The notes under the pieces: generated by a model
Database searches by the model: none
Told to the model about the DNA's origin: nothing
Seen by the model: the letters and a program-made list of their open reading frames with translations, nothing else
Translations under genes and position numbers: made by a program
Shown: positions 27,122-35,326 of the stretch, piece by piece
Numbering within the stretch: the first letter of the stretch is position 1
Layout of the letters: every line of letters begins with the position of its first letter
Assembly (NCBI GenBank): GCA_031362725.1
Contig: JANLTC010000222.1
Span: 25,513-89,512 of the forward strand
Length of the DNA stretch: 64,000 nucleotides
Direction of reading: 5' to 3'
From: PR03 sp031362725
GTDB lineage: Bacteria > Myxococcota_A > UBA9160 > PR03

Positions 27122-28512
27122 CCGATGTGCTGGAGATCCTGCGCCGCGAACTCGGCGATGCCGTGCGCAGCGACCCGGAAACACGCGCGGCGCAGAGCCG
27201 CGATGCCTGGGTGATGGCCGAACTGGACACACTCGAGAACGAACCGCGCGCGCTGCCGCTGGCCGTCGTCGAGCCGACCTCGACCGCTGCCGTCTCGCAA
27301 GCACTCGCGTTGTGTCGCTCGCTGGGTGTCCCGGTCGTTCCGATCGGCGCCGGTTCGGGCGTCTGCGGTGCGGTGGCGCCGGACACCCGCAGCGTCGCGC
27401 TCTCCACGCGCCGCCTCACCGGTCTGCGACGCATCGACGCGACGGACCTCGTCGCGGTGTTCGGCGCCGGCACGATGGGAATCGACGCGGAAAGCGCCCT
27501 CACCCCGCACGGACTCACGCTCGGCCACTGGCCGCAGTCGATCGAGATCTCGACCGTCGGCGGCTGGGTCGCGACGCGCGCCTCGGGACAATTCTCGACG
27601 GCGAATGGCAGCATCGAGGATCTGCTGCTCGCACTCGAGGTGGTGCTCTCCGACGGCTCGGTGCTGCGCACACGCGAGACCCCGCGCGCTGCGACCGGCC
27701 CCGACTTGCGCCAGCTCTTCCTCGGCTCGGAGGGCACGCTCGGCGTCATCACCGAGGTGACGTTCTCGGTGCGCGCGCGCGCCGAGACCACACACAGCCA
27801 GGCGTTCCACTTCGAGGGTTTCCACGCCGGCCTCGAACCGATCCGGCGTGGGCTGCGCGCGGGCTTTCATCCTCCGGTTGCCCGCCTCTACGACCCTCGC
27901 GAATCGCGTCGCAACTTTCGCGATTTCGTGCCGAAGGACCGCGCGCTGCTGCTGCTGCTGCACGAAGGACCTGCAAGCGCCGTCGCGGCGCAGGCGGAAG
28001 CGCTCGCACGTCTGTGTCGCGAGTCCGGCGGCATCGAAACCGACGCGGCCGCGGTGGATCAATGGCTGGGCCATCGCAACCGGGTGCCCAGTTTTCGAAG
28101 TTTCCTCGAACAGGGCGTGGTGGTCGATACGATCGAAGTCGCGGCGACCTGGAGCCGCGTCGACGCGCTGTACCGGGGCGTCGTCGAGGCGCTCTCGCGC
28201 GTGCCGGGCGTGCTCTCGGCGACCGCCCATTCGAGTCACAGCTATCGATCGGGCACCTGCCTCTATTTCAGTTTCGCCGCAAAGCCCGATGACCCCGCGC
28301 GGATGCGGGACAGCTATGCCGCCTGTTGGCGCGCCGCGATGGAGGCAACGCTGGCCGCGGGCGGCGGCATCGCGCATCACCATGGCATCGGTCGCGTGCG
28401 ACGCCCGTGGCTCGCCGCGGAAGTCGGCGAGACGGGCGTCACCATACTGCGTGCCCTGAAACAGGCGCTCGATCCCGCTGGGCTGCTCAACCCCGGCAAC
28501 CTGATCCCGTAG
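27118..28512 (+). CDS. AGPS-like FAD-binding oxidoreductase (alkylglycerone-phosphate synthase family)
   Basis: The 464-residue product starts at GTG 27118 with AGGAGG at 27102-27107. The FAD_binding_4 (VAO-type) domain shows VPVVPIGAGSGVCGAVAPD, LGHWPQSIEISTVGGWVATR and RQLFLGSEGTLGVITEV. The C-terminal half carries SSHSYRSGTCLYFSFA and GGGIAHHHGIGRVRRPW. The last has the HHH triad and flanking residues of alkyl-DHAP synthase, which swaps the acyl group of acyl-DHAP for an alkyl chain in ether lipid synthesis. The operon with GlpD, which makes DHAP, fits this. D-lactate or glycolate oxidase homologues share the fold but lack the HHH stretch in this context. The assignment is by motif. Confidence 0.82.
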   Translation: MTDVLEILRRELGDAVRSDPETRAAQSRDAWVMAELDTLENEPRALPLAVVEPTSTAAVSQALALCRSLGVPVVPIGAGSGVCGAVAPDTRSVALSTRRLTGLRRIDATDLVAVFGAGTMGIDAESALTPHGLTLGHWPQSIEISTVGGWVATRASGQFSTANGSIEDLLLALEVVLSDGSVLRTRETPRAATGPDLRQLFLGSEGTLGVITEVTFSVRARAETTHSQAFHFEGFHAGLEPIRRGLRAGFHPPVARLYDPRESRRNFRDFVPKDRALLLLLHEGPASAVAAQAEALARLCRESGGIETDAAAVDQWLGHRNRVPSFRSFLEQGVVVDTIEVAATWSRVDALYRGVVEALSRVPGVLSATAHSSHSYRSGTCLYFSFAAKPDDPARMRDSYAACWRAAMEATLAAGGGIAHHHGIGRVRRPWLAAEVGETGVTILRALKQALDPAGLLNPGNLIP

Positions 28513-28520
28513 CGAGCGGC

Positions 28521-29963
28521 ATGGGCGAGCACGTCCTCGCGCTCGATCTGGGCACGACCGGCGTGCGCGCGCTGCTGGTCGGCGCGAACGGCGCGATCCG
28601 TGCCCGTGCCTGGCGCCCGCTCGCGTCGCGCTTTCCGCAGCGCGGCTGGCTCGAGCAGGATCCCGCTGCGTACTGGACGCGCAGTGAGGAGGTGGTGCGC
28701 GCAGTACTCGCCGAGGCGCGTCTCGTCGCGCGCGACCTGGCCGCGATCGGCATCGTGACCCAGCGCGCCACGGCGCTTGCGTGGGACGCCGAACGCGGCA
28801 CTCCGCTGGCCCCGGCGATCGGCTGGCAAGACCAGCGCAGCGGGCCGCGCGTGCGGGATCTCGTGGCAGATGGAATCCCTGTAACGACGATGGCTTCAGC
28901 GACGAAGTTCGAGTGGCTCCTGCGCCATGGAGCGGGCGTGGCCGCGGCCGCACGCGAGGGTCGTCTCCGGTTCGGAACGCCCGACGTGTGGCTCACCGAT
29001 CGGCTGACCGGCGGTGCCATCTTCGCGACCGATGCGAGCCAGGCCTGCTGCACCGGTCTCTACGATCTGCGCCGCGCCACCTGGTCCGAGCCGGCGCTCG
29101 CGCTCTTCGGAATCGACCGCAACTGCCTGCCGATCGTGATGCCGACGAATGCCGTGGTCGGGGAAACGCCGCGCGACTGGCTCGGCGCGAGCGTGCCGGT
29201 CGCCGCGCGCGCCGGCGATCAGCAGGCCGCGACCTTCGCGCAGGGCGCCGTGACGCCCGGGTCGGCGAAGTTGACGCTCGGCACCTCGGCGATGCTCGAC
29301 CTCCACACCGGCGACACACCCGCGCGTGCAGAGCGAGGTTGCTATCCGCTCGCGCTCTGGGAACTCGAACAGGGCCCGCGTGCGTTCTGTCTCGAGGGAA
29401 CCGTGATCACCGCGGGCGCGGCCGTCGAGTGGCTCGTCGATCTCGGCCTGCTCGCGCGCGCGAGCGACCTCGACGCCGTCGCAGCGCGCGCACCGACATC
29501 GGAAGGCGTCGTTTGCGTACCGGCATTGCAGGGGCTCGGAACGCCTTGGCTCGAGGACGAGACCCGCGCGATCTTGCTCGGCCTTTCGCGCGGCTCGCGC
29601 GCCGAGCATGTGGTGCGCGCGGTGATGGACGGCATCGCGCAGCGCTGTGCAGACGTCTGCGATGCGATGGGGCTTGCGCCCGGGCCGCTGCGTGTCGACG
29701 GCGGACTCGCGCGCAGCGACGCGCTCGTTGCGGCGCTCGCCGATGCGCTGGGTCGCGAGCTTTGGCGCGCGGCCGAGACCGAGACTACGGCGCTCGGCGC
29801 GGCGTATCTCGCGGGAATCGCCGTCGGCGTCTGGCGCGACGCGCACGAAGCAGTGGCGACCGCTGCAGCGCCCGAGCGGATTGCGCCACAGAACGGCGCC
29901 GCCGAGCGCGCTGCGCTGCGCGCGTCATGGCAGCGCGCCGTCGCGCGAGCGCGCGATTGCTAG
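28521..29963 (+). CDS. FGGY-family carbohydrate kinase (glycerol kinase-like)
   Basis: The 480-residue product has the FGGY N-terminal nucleotide site VLALDLGTTGVRALLVG. It also shows RGWLEQDPAAYW, IGIVTQRATALAWD, PAIGWQDQRSGPRV, ARAGDQQAATFAQGAV, KLTLGTSAMLDLHTG and LRVDGGLARSD. Compared with E. coli GlpK, the Arg, Trp and Asp of the glycerol site are kept (TQR, GWQ, GDQQ), but the Glu after that Arg is Ala and the Tyr of PYFSxTK is Met. The polyol may therefore not be plain glycerol. It starts 8 bp after the AGPS-like gene. In this operon the simplest role is making the phosphate ester that GlpD oxidises. Confidence 0.85.
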   Translation: MGEHVLALDLGTTGVRALLVGANGAIRARAWRPLASRFPQRGWLEQDPAAYWTRSEEVVRAVLAEARLVARDLAAIGIVTQRATALAWDAERGTPLAPAIGWQDQRSGPRVRDLVADGIPVTTMASATKFEWLLRHGAGVAAAAREGRLRFGTPDVWLTDRLTGGAIFATDASQACCTGLYDLRRATWSEPALALFGIDRNCLPIVMPTNAVVGETPRDWLGASVPVAARAGDQQAATFAQGAVTPGSAKLTLGTSAMLDLHTGDTPARAERGCYPLALWELEQGPRAFCLEGTVITAGAAVEWLVDLGLLARASDLDAVAARAPTSEGVVCVPALQGLGTPWLEDETRAILLGLSRGSRAEHVVRAVMDGIAQRCADVCDAMGLAPGPLRVDGGLARSDALVAALADALGRELWRAAETETTALGAAYLAGIAVGVWRDAHEAVATAAAPERIAPQNGAAERAALRASWQRAVARARDC

Positions 29964-30148
29964 CGACTGTGGCTGCGAGCGAGCCGGCGGGCGCACGGGA
30001 TGCAGAGTCCGTGGCTCGCCGCAGAGCTGCGTACGCTCGTTCCGGAGCGCAGGATCGCGGCGCGGCACCAGGCGCAGACGGCGCCCACGACCGTCGCTCG
30101 CTTTTCGCTGCGCTGCGGCGTCGCGCTCGGATCGGAACTTCGCGGCAT
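29960..30148 (-). CDS. small CxxC/CxxC protein
   Basis: A 62-residue ORF that exactly fills the gap between the kinase stop (4-bp overlap) and the hydrolase start. The C-terminal half reads VVGAVCAWCRAAILRSG and then ASHGLCIPCARRLARS. The pattern C-x2-C, spacer, SHGxCxxC occurs as a small probable metal-binding module, alone or on signalling proteins, in many proteobacteria. That recollection is by pattern only. The N-terminal 20 residues are low complexity. ATG 30148 is used; no convincing ribosome-binding site is seen. Confidence 0.45.
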   Translation of the reverse strand: MPRSSDPSATPQRSEKRATVVGAVCAWCRAAILRSGTSVRSSAASHGLCIPCARRLARSHSR

Positions 30149-30202
30149 GGGGCGTCGTCGGTCGATCGAGCGCGGCGCTGAAGCGCGGTACCGTGGCACG
30201 CG

Positions 30203-31108
30203 ATGACCGAATCCCTGCCCCTGCGCCGCATCGGCTCCGTCACCGTGCTCTTCGGCGAGCGCGGGGGCAAGTATCCGCACGGGAACGCGCTGCTGGTACG
30301 CGGCACGGACGAGAGCGTCGTGATCGATCCAGGCCTCGGCATGTTGGCGCGAAGCGATGCGCTCCCGCACGCCGACCGCGTGCTGAACAGCCACTGCCAC
30401 GAAGATCACATCGCGGGCAATCACCTGTTTCCCGGCGCGAGCTGGCACCTGCACGAGGCCGATCTGCCCGGGATCCGCTCGCTCGATGGGATGATGGCGA
30501 TCTACGGCTATTCCGAGCCCGTGCAGTCGGCGTTCCGCAAGGTCGTCGCCAGCGAGTTCCACTACGTCGCACGACCCGACGCGCAGGCGTTTCGCGACGG
30601 CACGGTCTTCGACCTCGGCGGGGGCGTGCGCATCCGGGTGCTGCACGCACCGGGGCACACGCGCGGGCACTCGTTCTTCTGGATCGAGCCCGACGACGTG
30701 CTCTATCTGGCCGACGTCGATCTCTCGAGCTTCGGCCCGTACTACGGCGACGCCTGGTCGGACCTCGGCGATTTCGAGCGCACGCTCGCGACGCTGCGAA
30801 CGCTCGCGCCGCGCCATTGGGCCACCTTCCATCACATCGGCGTGCTCGATGACCGTGCGGCGTTCCTCGACCGGCTCGATCGCTTCGAGGCGGTGATCGG
30901 CGACCGCGAGCGACGGCTCGTCGCGTACCTCCGCGGGATGCCGCGTTCGCTTGCGGAGATTGCGGCGCATCGCTTCGTCTACCGCCCGGCGGACCCGATT
31001 TCGTTCGCGGATCCGGTCGAGGCACGGTCGATGGCGCAACACCTGGAGCGACTGGTCGCCGCAGGCACGGTCCGTGAGGTCGAAGCGGGGCGTTTCCTCA
31101 CCGCTTGA
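30203..31108 (+). CDS. metallo-beta-lactamase-fold hydrolase
   Basis: The 301-residue product has the MBL zinc motif LNSHCHEDHIAGNHLFPG (HxHxDH), LHAPGHTRGHSFFW for the next ligand His, LYLADVDLSSFG for the bridging Asp, and a late His in WATFHHIGV. The C-terminal ~80 residues form a helical tail (FVYRPADPISFADP, SMAQHLERLVAAGTVREVE) resembling a winged-helix-like cap of LACTB2/RNase Z-like hydrolases. It is preceded by a short gap and is not clearly part of the glycerol operon. Thioesterase, glyoxalase II or nuclease activity are all possible. Confidence 0.82.
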   Translation: MTESLPLRRIGSVTVLFGERGGKYPHGNALLVRGTDESVVIDPGLGMLARSDALPHADRVLNSHCHEDHIAGNHLFPGASWHLHEADLPGIRSLDGMMAIYGYSEPVQSAFRKVVASEFHYVARPDAQAFRDGTVFDLGGGVRIRVLHAPGHTRGHSFFWIEPDDVLYLADVDLSSFGPYYGDAWSDLGDFERTLATLRTLAPRHWATFHHIGVLDDRAAFLDRLDRFEAVIGDRERRLVAYLRGMPRSLAEIAAHRFVYRPADPISFADPVEARSMAQHLERLVAAGTVREVEAGRFLTA

Positions 31109-31152
31109 CCCCTCCTCACGCCGATCGCCCCTCGGGCCGATGAGCCCGCGTG

Positions 31153-32955
31153 ATGTTCGGCGCGACGCTCCAGGCGGCCCTGACGCTTCTCGTCGCCGCG
31201 GTGCTGGCCACCTACGTACAGCTCCGCGCGCGGAGCGCGCCGTTGCGCCTGCCGCTGCTGGCGCTGCTCGTCGCGCTGATCGTGTGGTCGGGTGGCGTGA
31301 TCTGGCGCTTCGCGGCGACGGACGTCCGAGTCGCGTTCGCCGGGCTCGTCGTCACCTGGATCGGTGTCGCGACGGTCCCACCGCTTTGGCTGCTGCTGGC
31401 GGCTCGTTACGCGAGAATTCGCAGCCTCGAGCAGCGCCCGGCGCTCGCCATCGCGCTGTTCGTACCCTCGCTCTTCGCGCTGCTGGCGGTCGCAACGACC
31501 CGCGAACATCAGCTCTTCTTCCGCGACTTCTCGCCGCGCGGCCTGCCCCAGCGCGGTCCCCTCTTCTACGCGTACCTGGCATTCGCCTACCCGATGGTGA
31601 TCACCGGCATCGTGCTTTTCCTGCGTGATGCGAGACGTATGTGGAGTTCAGATGGCTGGCCGCGTTGTCTGCTGCTGGCGGGCGCCGCGGTACTTCCGAC
31701 CGGTGCCAGTTTGTTGTTCATCGCGCGGCTCTGGCCCGTGGCATACGACCCGACGCCGGCAATGCTGGGCTGCTCGCTGGTGATCCTGACGTTCGGCGAG
31801 TTCCGCTATCACTTGCTTCAAGTCCTCCCGCTCGCGCGCGGCGACGTGATCGACCACCTGCGCGACGGCGTCCTGATTGCCGACGCCGCGGGTCGTGTGA
31901 TCGACGCGAACCCCGGCGCGCTCGCGATGCTCGGTTGCAAGATCGGCGCGGTACGCGGCGCGCGCCTGGGCGCACTCCTCGCGCCGCTCGGCGGGAGCGC
32001 GACCCTGATCGAGTCGCTGGGCCAGAGCTTCGAACAGCTGCCACCCGATTCCGGCGCCGCACCGATCGAGTGGTCGACGCGCCAGGAGCGCCGCATCGAA
32101 GTCACCGCGAGGTGTCTGCGGGCGCCGACAGGGGAAGCGCTCGGCCGCTTCGCGGTACTGCGCGATCGAACCGACGAGCGCCGGACCGAAGCGCTGCTGC
32201 GCCAAAGCCAGAAGCTGGAAACGGTCGGAAGCCTGGTGGCGGGCGTCGCCCACGAAGTCAACAACCCGCTCGCGTTCGTGTCGGCGAATCTCGGCCAGCT
32301 CGAGCGTATGGCCGCCTTCGTGGCGAAGCGACTCTCCGCTCCGGGAGACGACGAGGTCGAAGAACTGGCGGAGATGCCTCAACTCGTCGCGGAGTGCCAG
32401 GACGGCATCGGACGCATCCGTCGCATCGTCGACGCGATGCAGCGCTTCTCGCGCGTGCCGAGCGACGAATTCGTTCCGGTCGACGTGAATTGCGTGATCG
32501 AGCAGGCGATCCGCCTCGCCGATCTCCACAGCAGTCGGGACGTGCTGGTGCAGGCCTTGCTCGAGCCCGACCTGCCATTCGTACACGGCTCTGCTTCGCG
32601 CCTCGAACAGGTGTTCCTGAACCTGCTGGTGAACGCCAAGCACGCACTCGCGGAGCGACGCGCGGGTCGCATCGAAGTGGCCACACACTTCGCCGGGAAC
32701 GTCGTCGAGGTGAGCGTGCGCGACGACGGACCCGGCGTACCCGCCGCTCTGCGCCATCGCGTATTCGATCCATTCTTCACCACCAAGGGTCCAGAACGCG
32801 GCACCGGCCTCGGGCTCTCGATCGCGTTCGACATCGTCCGCGAGCATGGCGGCGTATTGGAACTGCGCCCCACCACCGACGGCGGCGCGTGCTTCGTCGC
32901 GCATCTGCCGCCGCATGTGGATTGCGACGCCGAGGGCGGAACCTCGCGCTGCTGA
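31153..32955 (+). CDS. sensor histidine kinase with N-terminal 7TM and PAS domain
   Basis: The 600-residue product has about seven TM helices in residues 1-220 (for example LTLLVAAVLATYVQLRARS, PMVITGIVLFLRDARRM). A PAS domain follows (DHLRDGVLIADAAGRVIDAN, LGRFAVLRDRTDERRTEALL). HisKA is LVAGVAHEVNNPLAFVSANL with the His near residue 366. HATPase_c is LEQVFLNLLVNAKHALAER, VRDDGPGVPAALR, FDPFFTTKGPERGTGLGLSI. There is no receiver domain and no adjacent response regulator, so it is an orphan. GTG 31150 just before the ATG is an equal alternative. It ends 32 bp before the rhomboid gene. Confidence 0.88.
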   Translation: MFGATLQAALTLLVAAVLATYVQLRARSAPLRLPLLALLVALIVWSGGVIWRFAATDVRVAFAGLVVTWIGVATVPPLWLLLAARYARIRSLEQRPALAIALFVPSLFALLAVATTREHQLFFRDFSPRGLPQRGPLFYAYLAFAYPMVITGIVLFLRDARRMWSSDGWPRCLLLAGAAVLPTGASLLFIARLWPVAYDPTPAMLGCSLVILTFGEFRYHLLQVLPLARGDVIDHLRDGVLIADAAGRVIDANPGALAMLGCKIGAVRGARLGALLAPLGGSATLIESLGQSFEQLPPDSGAAPIEWSTRQERRIEVTARCLRAPTGEALGRFAVLRDRTDERRTEALLRQSQKLETVGSLVAGVAHEVNNPLAFVSANLGQLERMAAFVAKRLSAPGDDEVEELAEMPQLVAECQDGIGRIRRIVDAMQRFSRVPSDEFVPVDVNCVIEQAIRLADLHSSRDVLVQALLEPDLPFVHGSASRLEQVFLNLLVNAKHALAERRAGRIEVATHFAGNVVEVSVRDDGPGVPAALRHRVFDPFFTTKGPERGTGLGLSIAFDIVREHGGVLELRPTTDGGACFVAHLPPHVDCDAEGGTSRC

Positions 32956-32987
32956 CCGGATCGCCTCTGTGCAATCCTCGGTCGGCC

Positions 32988-33875
32988 ATGGACGAAGCGG
33001 ACGAACCCGTCGTAGTGCGCGTGTCGCGACGCCGAGCGCAGGTGGACGAGTGGGTGTTGGTGCTCAGCGCCGAGGGCCTCGCGACGGGTGTGCGCGGGAG
33101 CGCGGCGGGCTTCGCACTCGAAGTGGCTGCGCGCGACGCGCCCCACGCGGAGAACGTGTTGGCAGTCTGGCAGCGCGAGAACGAGCGAGCGCCCGTGCCC
33201 GCGGCGCCCGCGCCGATCGACGCCCATGCAGTCATGCACGCGTTCGTCGTCGCGGCCTTCCTGCTTGCGCTGTTCGCCGCGACGGGACCCGCGGGCCGAT
33301 CGGACTCGGCGTTCGGCGCGCGCGGCAGCGCCGAAGCGTCGCGTATCGTCGCGGGCGAGACGTGGCGCGCGCTCACCGCTCTGACGCTGCATGCCGACTT
33401 CGCGCATGTGCTCGGCAACGCGGTGGCCGGGGCGCTGTTCCTCTCCGCGGTGTTCCGCGCGTTCGGCCTCGGCATCGGTGGCGCGCTCGCACTCGCCGCG
33501 GGCGTGCTCGGCAATCTCGCCAACGCAGCGATGCAGGCGCCCTCGCATGCGACGATCGGCGCCTCGACCGCGGTGTTCGGGGCGCTGGGCCTACTGGTCG
33601 GAAACGCGCTCGTGATGCGGCGTGCATCGCTGCGCGGGCAACCCGTGTGGCTACCGATCGGCGCGGCCCTCGCGCTGCTCGCAATGCTCGGGACCGAGGG
33701 CGAACGCGTCGACATCTGGGCGCACGGACTCGGGCTGTTGGCCGGCGTAGCGCTCGGCGCGATCGCGTCGGCGCTGCCGGCAAGGTGGTTGGCGTCGCGA
33801 GTGCTCCAATGGATCGCCGGGGCGAGCGCGCTGATCGCCTTGGTGGTTGCATGGGTGATTGCGCTGCGCGCGTAG
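32988..33875 (+). CDS. rhomboid-family intramembrane serine protease
   Basis: The 295-residue product has an N-terminal cytosolic region of about 80 residues (VVRVSRRRAQVDEWVLVLSA), which resembles the small domain found ahead of some bacterial rhomboids. Six TM helices follow. Family features are WRALTALTLHADFAHVLGNA, the catalytic serine in IGASTAVFGALGLLVG and the catalytic His in DIWAHGLGLLAGVALGA. Rhomboids cleave single-pass membrane proteins within the bilayer. ATG 32988 begins MDEADEPVVV. The substrate is unknown; co-directional with the orphan histidine kinase. Confidence 0.88.
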   Translation: MDEADEPVVVRVSRRRAQVDEWVLVLSAEGLATGVRGSAAGFALEVAARDAPHAENVLAVWQRENERAPVPAAPAPIDAHAVMHAFVVAAFLLALFAATGPAGRSDSAFGARGSAEASRIVAGETWRALTALTLHADFAHVLGNAVAGALFLSAVFRAFGLGIGGALALAAGVLGNLANAAMQAPSHATIGASTAVFGALGLLVGNALVMRRASLRGQPVWLPIGAALALLAMLGTEGERVDIWAHGLGLLAGVALGAIASALPARWLASRVLQWIAGASALIALVVAWVIALRA

Positions 33876-34148
33876 GCAGCGACCCGATCCGACTTCGCGT
33901 CTCGGGGTTCGCTGGCGCCCGCGCTTCGCTCCATCGGTGCGCGGGCACGCGGAACGCACTGCGTGCGCGCCGCGCGCAGGCAACCCTGAATCCCTTCGGT
34001 CGCCGCGTCGCCGGCGCTGCGTGGGTGGAATCGCTTCGAGCGGTGAGAACGCGGCGCGGCTCGCCCTCTCCCCGCGGAAGTAGCCTGTCAGCCGCGCCGC
34101 TGGGAGCTAGGTTTCGCGTGGATCTTGGGTCGATGAGGGGGAACGCAA

Positions 34149-35324
34149 TTGTCGTGGGACCGTCCGCTCGGCGGGCGCGCGCGGATCGTCGCGTCCGCCG
34201 TCGCTCTCTTGTTCGCGTTGCTGTCTCCAGCCGAACCGACGCGCGCCGCGGACGCCGAGCGGGAAGCGACGCGCGCGACGATGCGCAAGATCTTTGAAAG
34301 CATCCGCGTATTGCTGCCGCTCAGCGCGAGCGAGGAGAAGTTCGCTGCGCCCGAGAACCGCGCCACCGTCGAGCAGGCGCTCCAGGCTCTCGCCGACAAC
34401 GCCAGCGCGCTCGCGGCCCATGCGCGCGCCACCGACCCGGCCCGTCGTTACCTCGGCGGATCGCTGGAACATGACGCCCGGGAAGCGCTCGATCGCTACC
34501 GCGCTGCACACTACGAAGGGGCAGCCTTCCAGATCCAGCAAGCGACCGAAAACTGCGTGGCGTGTCACACCAAGCTGCGCAGTCCGGGCGACTCGCCAGC
34601 GGCAAAGCACTTCGTCGATCGCTCGTCGCTCGCGAGCCTGCCACTCGCCGAGCGCGCTCGCCTCGAGGTGGCGACCCGCCAGTTCGACGAGGCCGCCACC
34701 AGTTACGAGAAGCTGCTCGCGTCGCCGAAGATCCCGCCGAACGAACTACTGACGCCGCTGATCCAGTACCTGACGCTCGAGGTACGCGTTGCGGGCGACT
34801 TCGAACGTCCTGCCAAGACGCTCGCGCGCTTCGCCAAGCGCCCCGACTTGTGGCGACATCTCCGCGTCGACGTCGAAGCGTGGATGCGCGCGCTGCGCGA
34901 ACTCGCACCGCTCGGCAGTGGCACGCCCTCGCTCGCCACCGCGCGCGATCTGATCGACCGCGCCCGCGGAATCGCGAAGGTTCCCGCGGACTACGGACCC
35001 CTCATCCACTACGTGGTGGCATCGAGCGTGCTGCAGCGGTACCTCGCAACGACACCGCCCCCCTCCGATCGGGACGCTGCGGAAGCCTACTACCTGCTCG
35101 GCCTCGCCGAGACCCACATCGGCGACACCTATTGGGTTTCCCAGGCCGACGTCTACCTGGAAACGGCGATCCGGCTGGCGCCCGGCGAGCCGTTCGCAGA
35201 AGACGCGTACCTCGTGCTCGAGGAAGAGACGGTGGCCAGCTACACCGGCTCACAGGGCGAACAACTGCCCGCATCGGTTGCGAAGCATCTCGAAACGCTA
35301 CGCGCATTGGTGGATGCAGAGTAG
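34149..35324 (+). CDS. exported CxxCH protein, putative monoheme cytochrome c-like
   Basis: The 391-residue product starts at TTG 34149 with GAGGGGG about 8 nt upstream. It has a signal peptide (IVASAVALLFALLSPAEP, cleavage near TRAAD). A four-helix-like N-terminal part ends in ATENCVACHTKLR, a c-type heme attachment site near residue 137, in the layout of cytochrome c'/c556. The C-terminal ~230 residues are helical and TPR-like (FDEAATSYEKLLASP, AEAYYLLGLAETHIG). The combination suggests a periplasmic redox or scaffold protein. I do not know a named family. The M20 peptidase gene starts 2 bp after its stop. Confidence 0.72.
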   Translation: MSWDRPLGGRARIVASAVALLFALLSPAEPTRAADAEREATRATMRKIFESIRVLLPLSASEEKFAAPENRATVEQALQALADNASALAAHARATDPARRYLGGSLEHDAREALDRYRAAHYEGAAFQIQQATENCVACHTKLRSPGDSPAAKHFVDRSSLASLPLAERARLEVATRQFDEAATSYEKLLASPKIPPNELLTPLIQYLTLEVRVAGDFERPAKTLARFAKRPDLWRHLRVDVEAWMRALRELAPLGSGTPSLATARDLIDRARGIAKVPADYGPLIHYVVASSVLQRYLATTPPPSDRDAAEAYYLLGLAETHIGDTYWVSQADVYLETAIRLAPGEPFAEDAYLVLEEETVASYTGSQGEQLPASVAKHLETLRALVDAE

Positions 35325-35326
35325 CG

